Shown here one piece after another: positions 17,080 through 25,101 of a DNA stretch of 64,000 bases. Within the stretch, counting starts at the first letter, position 1, and each line of letters opens with the position of its first letter. Made by a program: the position numbers and the translations under genes. The stretch comes from Sporosarcina ureae. Its GTDB lineage: Bacteria; Bacillota; Bacilli; Bacillales_A; Planococcaceae. The stretch is from contig NZ_CP015207.1 in the NCBI RefSeq assembly GCF_002101375.1, positions 3,178,001-3,242,000 on the forward strand, given 5' to 3'. The notes beneath the pieces are model-generated. The model worked only from the letters and a program-made list of their open reading frames with translations, searched no databases and was not told where the DNA came from.

Positions 17080-17119
17080 CTGTTTTGTAAACTTGTGAAG
17101 TTTACAAAACAGTTTTTTT
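17080..17119 (+). terminator. Terminator of sigX-rsiX
   Basis: A perfect 13-bp stem (CTGTTTTGTAAAC / GTTTACAAAACAG), a 7-base loop and seven T. The right arm also contains the -35 box of the next promoter. Confidence 0.93.
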
Positions 17120-17129
17120 ACGTTATAAT
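17101..17129 (+). promoter_or_regulatory. Sigma-A promoter of the ribU FMN-riboswitch transcript
   Basis: TTTACA (17101-17106) and a perfect TATAAT (17124-17129) are 17 bases apart. The riboswitch begins about 25 bases after the -10 box. The -35 box is embedded in the 3' arm of the rsiX terminator. Confidence 0.8.
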
Positions 17130-17152
17130 AGGTTCATAACTAAATATTGATT

Positions 17153-17284
17153 CATCTTCGGGGCAGGGTGTAATTCCCGACCGGCGGAAATGAAGTAGAA
17201 TACTACTTTTTAGCCCGCGAGCTTAACAGCTGATTCTGGTGAGATTCCAGAGCCGACAGTATAGTCTGGATGGGAGAAGGTGAA
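17153..17284 (+). promoter_or_regulatory. FMN riboswitch (RFN element)
   Basis: The conserved RFN blocks are present in order: ATCTTCGGGGCAGGGTG, AATTCCCGACCGGCGG, AGCCCGCGAGC, TGATTCTGGTGAGATTCCAGAGCCGACAGT, GATGGGAGAAGG. It binds flavin mononucleotide. A terminator follows about 95 bases later, so control of ribU is by premature transcription termination when FMN is plentiful. Confidence 0.96.
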
Positions 17285-17379
17285 GGTGCAGCCATCTTTT
17301 TGTGTACGCAAAAGTGGTGCTTGTTTCCTGACGGATAAGTTTGTATGATTTATCTGTTCTTAACAGTGCATTTTATTCT

Positions 17380-17410
17380 CCCTAAAGTATATTTTACTTT
17401 AGGGATTTTT
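17380..17410 (+). terminator. Expression-platform terminator of the FMN riboswitch
   Basis: A 10-bp stem (CCCTAAAGTA / TACTTTAGGG) and the tail ATTTTT, located between the aptamer and ribU. Confidence 0.85.
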
Positions 17411-17476
17411 AGCGCAACAAATAGATGAGCCAGCCTTTCCTCTTTTGAAGTGAATCGCAAAAGGAGAGAGGAACAA

Positions 17477-18058
17477 GTGAATAACAAGAAGTTACGTAAG
17501 CTGATTTTGGTGGCGATTTTGGGAAGTATTTCAACTGTGTTAATGCAGTTTAACTTTCCGATTCCGGCAATGCCTGGATTTTTAAAGATCGATTTTAGTG
17601 AGATCCCAGCTGTTATGGCAATCATGACGATGGGACCTGTTGCTGGTATAGGCGTAGAGTTATTGAAGAACGTCATGCACTGGTTCTTATCAGGAAGCCC
17701 GACTGGAGTACCGGTAGGTGAAGTTGCAAACTTCGTGACAGGCGTATTATTCATAATGCCAATCTACTGGATTTTTACGAAGTATCGTTCAGCTAAAGGT
17801 CTTGCATCAGGTTTGATCGCAGGTACGGTAGCAATGGCAGTAGGTATGAGCGTATTGAATTACTTAGTGTTCTTGCCGATGTACACATATTTCCTAGGCA
17901 TGCCAGCAGTTACAGGCGACTCGCTTTATCAAATGATTATATTGGGAATCTTACCATTCAACTTGATAAAGGGTGTCATGCTATTAGCCATCACGTTGAT
18001 GTTATATAGAAGCATGGAGAAGTGGATTCTCCAGCAACAAAAGAAGTTATCGTTCTAA
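17477..18058 (+). CDS. ribU: Riboflavin transporter RibU (ECF substrate-binding subunit)
   Basis: A 193-residue S-component of an energy-coupling factor transporter for riboflavin (FmnP/YpaA in B. subtilis). Five or six membrane helices are seen, with the characteristic N-terminal parts FPIPAMPGFLKIDFSEIPA and GSPTGVPVGEVANF. GTG 17477 is chosen because AAGGAGAGAGG lies just before it. FMN riboswitch control upstream supports the substrate. The energising EcfA/EcfT proteins are not in the window. Confidence 0.95.
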   Translation: MNNKKLRKLILVAILGSISTVLMQFNFPIPAMPGFLKIDFSEIPAVMAIMTMGPVAGIGVELLKNVMHWFLSGSPTGVPVGEVANFVTGVLFIMPIYWIFTKYRSAKGLASGLIAGTVAMAVGMSVLNYLVFLPMYTYFLGMPAVTGDSLYQMIILGILPFNLIKGVMLLAITLMLYRSMEKWILQQQKKLSF

Positions 18059-18065
18059 TCAAATA

Positions 18066-18105
18066 AACGCCGGTCTTCCTGAATAATAGGAAGACTGGCG
18101 TTTTT
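18066..18105 (+). terminator. Terminator of ribU
   Basis: A 15-bp stem (AACGCCGGTCTTCCT / AGGAAGACTGGCGTT, one G-T pair), a 7-base loop and a T tail. Confidence 0.9.
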
Positions 18106-18134
18106 ACTGTATATAGAGAATTAGCTAGTGAGAA

Positions 18135-18200
18135 TGAGGGGATTGAAACGCCAGCTGGGGACGCTTTACGGTTTGCGCGGCATGAGTCCCTCATCGGCAA
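18135..18200. repeat. Partial copy of a GC-rich intergenic repeat
   Basis: GGGATTGAAACGCCAGC and GGACGCTTTACGG align, in reverse orientation, with the 3' half of the palindromic element at 33168-33298 (GGATTGGTACTCCAG, then AACGCTTTCTGG). The copy is truncated and lacks the other arm. It lies between the ribU and fer terminators and encodes nothing. Confidence 0.5.
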
Positions 18201-18221
18201 AGTGCAAAATTGATTTAAAGC

Positions 18222-18258
18222 AAAAAAACAACACATCCAGTAGTAGGAAGTGTTGTTG
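18222..18258 (-). terminator. Terminator of fer
   Basis: On the minus strand, CAACAACAC and GTGTTGTT pair around a short loop and are followed by seven T. Confidence 0.8.
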
Positions 18259-18266
18259 GGATTGAA

Positions 18267-18566
<300 letters not shown>

Positions 18567-18573
18567 CTACTCT

Positions 18574-18602
18574 ATTCTAAAGCTGTTTTCATCACTTTTC
18601 AA
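18574..18602 (-). promoter_or_regulatory. Sigma-A promoter of fer
   Basis: On the minus strand TTGAAA and TAGAAT are separated by exactly 17 bases, about 50 bases before the start codon. Confidence 0.7.
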
Positions 18603-18636
18603 CAAAAAAACGTTATTTCTTCAGGAGTGAGCGCAA

Positions 18637-19665
18637 ATGAGTTTTGATTCTATCTTACTAACGATCTTCCAACGTCTCCATGGTGAGCGTTCAGCGCAAG
18701 GTGTTTACCATATACTTCGCGGGAAAAAATCAGGACAGACATTACAAGACGTTGAATATTATCAAGTTAAATCATACTATGCATTGTTGCCACAATTGAC
18801 GGCAAGCGACTTTCAGCAAGCGTTAGAGCGGATGCAAGCAAACGGTCTGATCTATATAAATGAACTCGTCTATGTGACGGCAAAAGGTCAGATGGGGACG
18901 GGTAGTGAAATGTGGCGATTTAATGGCTGGAATTACCGTGGTCGTGAAAGAGAGTTCGGCAGACGTTTGGCGTTGCTAGTACAGACATTGTCCAATTTAC
19001 GATGCGGTGAGACAATGTTCATGCCGATCCAGAAAGAATTGCCTACCCAACAATTTATCAAAGGACTTTTACGTAACCAATCAAGTAGCACGACTAATCT
19101 ATCTACATCATTGCGAAAAGAATTGGAACACGCGCTAATTCATTCATCATTATCAGATTTACAACGTACGATAGTGAGCGATCGATTGACGGGTTACCGA
19201 CTTACCGCATCTACTTGGGAACAGCTGGCGGAAAGTCTAAACATATCGACTATGACTCTGCAACTTTACTATTTAGAAGCATTACACATATTGCTGGACT
19301 TCCTACAACAACAACCGAATTTGCAATTACTGACAGAATTAGCGGTAGGTTGCAGAGTAGACACGTATTTGACACAATCTGCCGAACGGACACAAAAACT
19401 ATTCGAGCGGGGTTATTCGGTAGAGCAAATTGCATCTTTACGAAATTTGAAATTAAGTACTATAGAAGATCATTTCATTGAAATGGCAGCGAATATGGAT
19501 GGCTTTCCATATAAAGAATTTGTAACGGAAGAACAAATGGAGATGGTTTGGCGTCATGTTGAACAGTTGCAAACTAAAAGATTGCGTTTGTTGAAACAAC
19601 AGTGCCCAGAATTGTCGTATTTCCAACTGCGATTAATCATCATTATTGGAAGGAGCGAGAGCTGA
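18637..19665 (+). CDS. ypbB: YpbB, helix-turn-helix protein encoded with RecS
   Basis: A 342-residue protein with the same gene position as B. subtilis YpbB. No enzyme motif is seen. The C-terminal third contains a helix-turn-helix-like stretch (RGYSVEQIASLRNLKLSTIEDHFIEMA, about residues 260-290), which is the HTH_40 type often found at the end of RecQ-like helicases. It ends in an ATGA-type overlap with the helicase gene. The idea that it is an accessory DNA-binding partner of RecS is inference. Confidence 0.82.
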   Translation: MSFDSILLTIFQRLHGERSAQGVYHILRGKKSGQTLQDVEYYQVKSYYALLPQLTASDFQQALERMQANGLIYINELVYVTAKGQMGTGSEMWRFNGWNYRGREREFGRRLALLVQTLSNLRCGETMFMPIQKELPTQQFIKGLLRNQSSSTTNLSTSLRKELEHALIHSSLSDLQRTIVSDRLTGYRLTASTWEQLAESLNISTMTLQLYYLEALHILLDFLQQQPNLQLLTELAVGCRVDTYLTQSAERTQKLFERGYSVEQIASLRNLKLSTIEDHFIEMAANMDGFPYKEFVTEEQMEMVWRHVEQLQTKRLRLLKQQCPELSYFQLRLIIIIGRSES

Positions 19666-21104
19666 TGGAACTTCAAGAAGTATTGCATCAAAAGTTCGGT
19701 TATGAATCATTTCGACCTGGGCAACAAGAAGTCATTAAGGAGTTACTTGCTGGACGGGATGCTGTGGCGATTTTTCCGACGGGTACGGGGAAGTCACTTT
19801 GTTATCAATTACCTGCATATATACTCGATGGAGCAGTGATCGTCATCTCTCCGCTCGTTGCGTTGATGGAAGATCAAGTGGCCAATCTACGAAAACATAA
19901 AGAGAAACGTGTGGTCGCGATCAATTCGTTTTTATCTAGCAAGGAAAAAGAATTGGCGCTCTCTACCATGACGCATTATAAGTTCATTTTTTTATCACCT
20001 GAAATGATGATGCAACAACATGTCCGGCAGCTTGTTCAACAATTACATATAGCTTTTTTTGTAGTGGATGAAGCCCATTGTATTTCCGAATGGGGATTTG
20101 ATTTTCGACCAGACTATTTACGATTAAAAGAACTGTTCTCAGTTTTAAAAAGAGCACCGGTGTTGGCATTAACTGCTACTGCGAGTAAAAAAGTAGTGGA
20201 AGACATAACTACTTACTTACACATGAGAAATCCTCACATCGAACGACAGTCGATGGATCGTCCTGCTATATCCTATCGTGTGGTGCATTTGGATAATGAA
20301 TTGGCAAAAACAGAGTGGATTATTGATAGACTTGCTACAACGATCGGACCTGGTATTATTTATGTGGCGTCACGAAAACGTGCGGATGAACTTTCGGCAA
20401 TAATTCGAGAGAGAGGAATCCCGACAGCAAGTTATCATGGAGGCAAGGAACAGGATGAACGATCTATTATTCAAGAACAATTTATACAAGGTGAACTCGA
20501 GTGGATTTGTGCTACCAATGCATTTGGTATGGGAATCCATAAAGATGATATTCGACAAGTTATTCATGAGCATCTACCTGCTACGCCAAGCGCGTACATT
20601 CAGGAAGTAGGACGTGCAGGACGTGATGGGGATCAGGCTGCGGTCACACTTTTATATAGTGTGCGAGATATACAGAAAGTGAAGTTCATCGTGTACGAGG
20701 ATTTGCCAGAGGAACAGCAAATTCTTTATTATCATTCTTTACTGCAATCAGGTACTGGGAGTCAATTGGCTGCCGAGCAAGCTGGACTATCAGAAGTAGC
20801 TAGTCGTTTGCTTGATTATTATTTGGAACAATACGATATAGAACATGTCATTCGACAAATCGAACAAATATATCAAGTGAAAGAGAAACAAATTGCCGAA
20901 ATGGAGAGTTATGTAAAAAGTGAAAGGTGTTTGCGACAGAAATTAGTACAGTTTTTTGGCGAGAATACGTCGCCAGCAGAAACGGATTGCTGTTCAAACT
21001 GCCAGAATCTAGATGACGATTGGTTGATTAAGTCACAAGCATCAACTGAACACGTAAACAAAGCGTTACAGTGGAGTGAACGTCTACGTCAGTTATTAGG
21101 TTAA
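19665..21104 (+). CDS. recS: RecQ-family ATP-dependent DNA helicase (RecS-like)
   Basis: A 479-residue superfamily 2 helicase. Motif I is TGTGKS, motif II DEAH, and the RecQ signature FRPDYLRL and motif VI GRAGRDG are intact. A zinc-binding cluster CX16CCSNC lies near residue 425-450. The HRDC domain of full RecQ is missing, matching B. subtilis RecS (YpbC, 496 residues) rather than RecQ (591). ATG 19665 follows GGAAGGAGCG and overlaps the ypbB stop. Confidence 0.9.
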   Translation: MELQEVLHQKFGYESFRPGQQEVIKELLAGRDAVAIFPTGTGKSLCYQLPAYILDGAVIVISPLVALMEDQVANLRKHKEKRVVAINSFLSSKEKELALSTMTHYKFIFLSPEMMMQQHVRQLVQQLHIAFFVVDEAHCISEWGFDFRPDYLRLKELFSVLKRAPVLALTATASKKVVEDITTYLHMRNPHIERQSMDRPAISYRVVHLDNELAKTEWIIDRLATTIGPGIIYVASRKRADELSAIIRERGIPTASYHGGKEQDERSIIQEQFIQGELEWICATNAFGMGIHKDDIRQVIHEHLPATPSAYIQEVGRAGRDGDQAAVTLLYSVRDIQKVKFIVYEDLPEEQQILYYHSLLQSGTGSQLAAEQAGLSEVASRLLDYYLEQYDIEHVIRQIEQIYQVKEKQIAEMESYVKSERCLRQKLVQFFGENTSPAETDCCSNCQNLDDDWLIKSQASTEHVNKALQWSERLRQLLG

Positions 21105-21119
21105 AGCAGACTGTCAGTA

Positions 21120-21148
21120 TTTACTTTTTAGACAAAATTCGGCATAAT
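21120..21148 (+). promoter_or_regulatory. Possible promoter for the ypbE-like gene
   Basis: TTTACT and CATAAT are 17 bases apart. The stretch around the -10 (AATTCGGCATAATA...GAGATAG) recurs before ypfD. Confidence 0.4.
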
Positions 21149-21252
21149 AGAGATAGATGAGTTTGTGAACGGACGTATTTTTCACGGATGAATAAAGGAA
21201 TTGCATCATATAATAGCAACAGACATTATGCGGTGTGAAGGAGAAATTAGAC

Positions 21253-21558
21253 ATGTTAAACGATCAGTATAAAATGGATTTTGAACAACAGCGAAAAGAG
21301 ATTAAAGAAAAAGCGCCTATCGATAAACTTCCCTCCCGTGCAGAAGTACATGGAAAGAAGAAAGAGGAGAAATACGGTCAAGTGAAAGTCATCAATATTT
21401 TTCTGGCGATTTTTACATTAATACCTATTGTTATACTCCTTTATGTATTATCGGATCTCTATTCCCCTGACGTTCCCGATCAAGTACCTGTTGAAAAAGT
21501 CGAGTTGTCGGTTGGGCTTTATCCGTCCATGACACATTTCATGCATGCCGTTTCCTAA
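21253..21558 (+). CDS. Small membrane protein resembling the N-terminal part of YpbE
   Basis: A 101-residue protein with a charged N-terminal half (PSRAEVHGKKKEEKYGQ), a single membrane helix (about 55-77), and a short outer tail. B. subtilis YpbE has a similar start, then a long linker and a LysM domain; that part is missing here. ATG 21253 is chosen because GAAGGAGA lies 8 bases before it. The position after recS supports a YpbE relationship, but sequence support is weak and function is unknown. Confidence 0.6.
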   Translation: MLNDQYKMDFEQQRKEIKEKAPIDKLPSRAEVHGKKKEEKYGQVKVINIFLAIFTLIPIVILLYVLSDLYSPDVPDQVPVEKVELSVGLYPSMTHFMHAVS

Positions 21559-21623
21559 GCGCAGTATAATAGTTAGGGGTTTTAATGAAATCTCGCTACA
21601 CTACTAATGAAAATTACTACTAC

Positions 21624-21653
21624 AAAAGCAAAGTAGACGCTTTGCTTTTTTTT
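21624..21653 (+). terminator. Terminator after the ypbE-like gene
   Basis: The stem AAAAGCAAAG / CTTTGCTTTT is followed by more T. It lies just before ypbG. Confidence 0.75.
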
Positions 21654-21667
21654 ATGGGAGTTGACTA

Positions 21668-22432
21668 ATGAAAAAGGTTCGAATAGCGGGATTATCAGTT
21701 TTTTTATCAGCGATGACTATGCTGACTTATATGTTTACCTTAGCTCATCGGAATCGTGTGCTTACTCATACATTAACTATTCAATCGTCGCCAACTAATA
21801 AATTGAACGTGTTCTTCATTTCAGATATCCACAGACGGAGTATTCCTCAGCGACTGATAGATGATTTGCGTACGCGTTCTATCGATGTGGTTATCGTAGG
21901 TGGAGATGCGGCGGAAGGCGGTGTGCCGATTGAGCGAATTGAACGCAATATGCGTTTACTCGCTTCAGTGGGGCCGATCTTCTATATTTTTGGAAATAAT
22001 GATCAAGAAGTAGGCACAGAAAATATATTACGTGTGATGGAACATGTAGGTGGTAAAGTGTTGGTCAACAGTACTACATCGATACCGAACCATCCGAATT
22101 TCGGTATATGTGGGCTGCAAGATCCAAATAACGGAAAAGTAGAGATCGATAAGGCTGTGGATTCTGCAAAAGGTTATGATCATTTGATCCTAGCTGTACA
22201 TAATCCTTCATTTTTCCGAAAGTTTGAAGAGAAGCGGCGACCTGATTTATCTGTTGCTGGCCATACACATGGCGGCCAGATTAGACTTGGTCGTTGGGGC
22301 ATGCAAGACCTTGGTCGCTTTGAGACGGCGGAAAGCTGCGCGAAATTAATCAGTAACGGCTATGGAACGACAATGGTGCCGTTACGTTTCGGTGCGAAAC
22401 CCGAATGTCATGTAGTGGAAGTTCATTACTAG
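21668..22432 (+). CDS. ypbG: Membrane-anchored metallophosphoesterase YpbG
   Basis: A 254-residue calcineurin-type phosphoesterase. An N-terminal membrane helix (about 6-24) is followed by metal-binding motifs DIH (about 54-56), GGDAAEG, GNND and GHTHGGQ. The normal GD(X)HG first motif is DIHRRS. Physiological substrate is unknown. The position between the ypbE-like gene and ypdA agrees with B. subtilis ypbG. Confidence 0.82.
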   Translation: MKKVRIAGLSVFLSAMTMLTYMFTLAHRNRVLTHTLTIQSSPTNKLNVFFISDIHRRSIPQRLIDDLRTRSIDVVIVGGDAAEGGVPIERIERNMRLLASVGPIFYIFGNNDQEVGTENILRVMEHVGGKVLVNSTTSIPNHPNFGICGLQDPNNGKVEIDKAVDSAKGYDHLILAVHNPSFFRKFEEKRRPDLSVAGHTHGGQIRLGRWGMQDLGRFETAESCAKLISNGYGTTMVPLRFGAKPECHVVEVHY

Positions 22433-22460
22433 AACGCGAGAAATTAGGAGAGTAGATGTC

Positions 22461-23423
22461 ATGAATTCTGTAGATGCAGTAATTGTTGGTGGCGGTCCAT
22501 GTGGCTTGTCAGCGGCAATAGAATTGCAAAATATCGGTTTATCGGTAGTGGTGATTGAAAAAGGAAATATCGTGAATTCGATTTATAATTATCCCACTCA
22601 CCAAACGTTTTTTAGTTCCAGCATGAAATTATCGATAGGCAAGACGCCATTCATTACAGCGATAGATAAACCAAGACGTAATGATGCACTCGTATATTAT
22701 AGAACTGTTGCACAAATCGAGAACTTGCGAATCAATAGTCATGAGCGAGTGGAAGATATAAATAAGCAGCATGATCAATTTATTGTGACGACGAATAAAG
22801 CGGTCTATGAAGCGAAATATGTCGTAGTGGCAACAGGTTATTATGATCAACCCAATCGTTTACATGTCGAAGGAGAGAATTTGCCTACTGTCTATCATTA
22901 CTTTAAAGAAGCACATCCGTACTTCAATAAAAAGGTGACAGTCATTGGCGGGAAAAATTCTGCTGTCGACGCAGCAATCGAGTTACAACGCGCGGGTGCG
23001 CATGTAACTGTCATCTATCGAAACGAAACGTATTCGAAAAGTGTAAAACCTTGGATACTCCCAGGTTTTGAAAGTTTGGTGCGTAACGGTCAAGTCGATA
23101 TGCATTTTAATGCGTATGTAACGAAAATTACTGAAAAAACAGTTACCGTTAATCAGCAAGGCACCTTATTTGATCTCGACAGTGACTACGTCTTTGCGAT
23201 GATCGGCTATCATCCGGATCATGCATTTTTACGTAAAATAGGGATTGAAGTAAACGAACAATCTGGACGACCTGTTTTCAATGAAGAAACGATGGAAACA
23301 AACGTTGATAATTTATTCATCGCAGGTGTTATTGCAGCGGGGAATAATGCCAATGAAATTTTTATCGAAAATGGACGTTTCCATGGTGGAATGATTGCAC
23401 AATGTATTGCACAAAATATGTGA
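22461..23423 (+). CDS. ypdA: Bacillithiol disulfide reductase YpdA
   Basis: A 320-residue FAD- and NADPH-dependent oxidoreductase that reduces bacillithiol disulfide. The FAD-binding GGGPCGLSAA near residue 11, the segment YNYPTHQTFFS, and the second dinucleotide-binding GGKNSAVDAA (near 168) match YpdA. Cys14 in the PCG motif is the conserved active residue. BshA, which starts bacillithiol synthesis, is encoded at 56.4 kb in this window. Confidence 0.94.
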   Translation: MNSVDAVIVGGGPCGLSAAIELQNIGLSVVVIEKGNIVNSIYNYPTHQTFFSSSMKLSIGKTPFITAIDKPRRNDALVYYRTVAQIENLRINSHERVEDINKQHDQFIVTTNKAVYEAKYVVVATGYYDQPNRLHVEGENLPTVYHYFKEAHPYFNKKVTVIGGKNSAVDAAIELQRAGAHVTVIYRNETYSKSVKPWILPGFESLVRNGQVDMHFNAYVTKITEKTVTVNQQGTLFDLDSDYVFAMIGYHPDHAFLRKIGIEVNEQSGRPVFNEETMETNVDNLFIAGVIAAGNNANEIFIENGRFHGGMIAQCIAQNM

Positions 23424-23429
23424 ATGAAT

Positions 23430-23462
23430 CAGTCGCTTGCCTTACAGGTCAGGCGGCTTTTA
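23430..23462 (+). terminator. Terminator of ypdA
   Basis: GTCGCTTGCC and GGTCAGGCGGC pair with one bulge and two G-T pairs, followed by CTTTTATT. Confidence 0.65.
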
Positions 23463-23503
23463 TTGTATATGGTGTGATATACTAGCGATATGAGGAGGCG
23501 CTT

Positions 23504-24184
23504 ATGTTTATTTTACTGACAGTCGCAATAGCGCCGGCGCTGGCACTTTTCAGTTATTTGTATTTACGTAAACAAATTGCCAAGGAGCCGTCCAAGACGC
23601 TATTCCATGCATTCATTTACGGTGCAATCATGACATTTCCTATTTTGTTTATCCAGCATGTATTTGAAGAAGAGCATGTATTTCATAATGAGTTTTTCCG
23701 AAATGTATTATTTACGAGCAGTTTAGAGGAATTTTTTAAATGGATTATTATTTTTATTCTCGTATATAAAACAATTGAGTTTGAAGATGCCTATGATGGG
23801 ATTTTATATGGAGCGAGTGTCTCACTCGGATTCGCTACAATAGAAAACATTTTATATTTACTATCTTTCGGTTTGAATACAGCTTTTCTTCGTGCATTAC
23901 TGCCTGTCTCAAGTCACGCATTATTTGGTGTCGTGATGGGGTATTATTTTGGTAAAGCGAAGTTTTCTGTTGCATCAGAAAAAGCGAAATGGATAGTTAT
24001 TGCATTTTTAGCGCCATTGCTACTTCATATACTTTACAACTCGATTTTATTTACTAATGATTATTGGCTGTATTTAATGATCCCTTTTATGCTGTTCCTA
24101 TGGTGGTTTGGGCTGACACGAGTGAAGTATGCACATACTTTTGCGATGCAACAATTCAGAAAACGAAATCAATCAAACTTTTAG
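23504..24184 (+). CDS. prsW: Site-1 intramembrane protease PrsW
   Basis: A 226-residue polytopic membrane protease of the glutamic/abortive-infection-like class. In B. subtilis PrsW cleaves the anti-sigma-W factor RsiW. The catalytic SSLEEFFKW motif (about residues 75-83) and later helices with ATIEN and SSHALFG are present; about seven helices. Its target RsiW is not in the window. It is followed by a strong terminator. Confidence 0.92.
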   Translation: MFILLTVAIAPALALFSYLYLRKQIAKEPSKTLFHAFIYGAIMTFPILFIQHVFEEEHVFHNEFFRNVLFTSSLEEFFKWIIIFILVYKTIEFEDAYDGILYGASVSLGFATIENILYLLSFGLNTAFLRALLPVSSHALFGVVMGYYFGKAKFSVASEKAKWIVIAFLAPLLLHILYNSILFTNDYWLYLMIPFMLFLWWFGLTRVKYAHTFAMQQFRKRNQSNF

Positions 24185-24217
24185 AAATCCGTCTGAGTTC
24201 TTCAGACGGATTTTTTG
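24185..24217 (+). terminator. Terminator of prsW
   Basis: AAATCCGTCTGA and TCAGACGGATTT pair around a short loop, then six T. Confidence 0.9.
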
Positions 24218-24219
24218 CC

Positions 24220-24248
24220 TTATAAAATACTCGATATTGGACAAACTA
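24220..24248 (+). promoter_or_regulatory. Possible forespore (sigma-G-type) promoter for sleB-ypeB
   Basis: TTATA and CAAACTA are 17 bases apart, similar to the sigma-G pattern (GNATR, 18, CATNNTA) with mismatches. The sleB operon of B. subtilis is sigma-G controlled. No good sigma-A promoter is seen here. Confidence 0.35.
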
Positions 24249-24281
24249 CGAGGAAGCACAATTTTATGGAGGTGGATGTCT

Positions 24282-25079
24282 ATGAAGCGAATTACAAAAC
24301 GCTTCCTATTTTTATTACTGGCAGGCATCATGATGTTTTCTTTCTTTGCGAGTCATAGTGAAGCGTTCAGTGGACGTGACTTAGCGAAAGGTGCAAAAGG
24401 GGACGATGTAATTGAATTGCAAGCAAGGCTCCAATATATCGGTTTCTATCATGGAGAAATTGATGGTAATTTCGGTTTCGGGACGTACTGGGCATTACGC
24501 AATTTCCAGGAGCAATACGGTTTACCACTTGACGGGATAGCGGGTAAAAGCACGCAGAAGAAGTTGCGAGGAATTTCAGATTACGATGAAAAGTATGTAA
24601 AAGGGCAGATAGCGAAAGGAAATCAATTTACCTATTACGGTGGACAGTCGCTAGAATCCCAAGTGAAAAAGGGGAGTGTCCCGCACAAGCAGTCGCAAAC
24701 CCAAATGCAAGCACCGCCTAAATATACTGACCAGGATATTAATTTATTGGCCAATGCAGTGTATGGTGAAGCACGTGGCGAGCCATACGAAGGACAAGTG
24801 GCGGTAGCGGCAGTTATTTTAAACCGTGTCGAACATCCAGATTTTCCTGATTCAATTGGCGGCGTCATCTTTCAACCGGGAGCGTTTACTGCGGTTGCGG
24901 ATGGACAAATTTGGCTGACACCGAATGAACGTGCGAAAGAAGCCGTTATTGATGCAATCAACGGTTGGGATCCTTCAGAAAATGCAATTTACTATTTCAA
25001 TCCAATCACAGCAACTAGTAAATGGATTTGGTCAAGGCCACAAATTAAGAAAATCGGTTTACACATATTTTGTGACTAA
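24282..25079 (+). CDS. sleB: Spore cortex-lytic enzyme SleB
   Basis: A 265-residue lytic transglycosylase that degrades muramic-delta-lactam cortex on germination. A signal peptide (about 1-28) precedes a peptidoglycan-binding domain (about 32-92: GDDVIELQARL). A linker and the SleB hydrolase domain follow (about 145-265), with YGEARGEPYEGQVAVAAV holding the catalytic Glu. ATG 24282 follows ATGGAGGTGG. ypeB, needed for its assembly and stability, is encoded 22 bases later. Confidence 0.96.
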   Translation: MKRITKRFLFLLLAGIMMFSFFASHSEAFSGRDLAKGAKGDDVIELQARLQYIGFYHGEIDGNFGFGTYWALRNFQEQYGLPLDGIAGKSTQKKLRGISDYDEKYVKGQIAKGNQFTYYGGQSLESQVKKGSVPHKQSQTQMQAPPKYTDQDINLLANAVYGEARGEPYEGQVAVAAVILNRVEHPDFPDSIGGVIFQPGAFTAVADGQIWLTPNERAKEAVIDAINGWDPSENAIYYFNPITATSKWIWSRPQIKKIGLHIFCD

Positions 25080-25101
25080 TAGAAAGGAGACCTAGCTTAT
25101 T

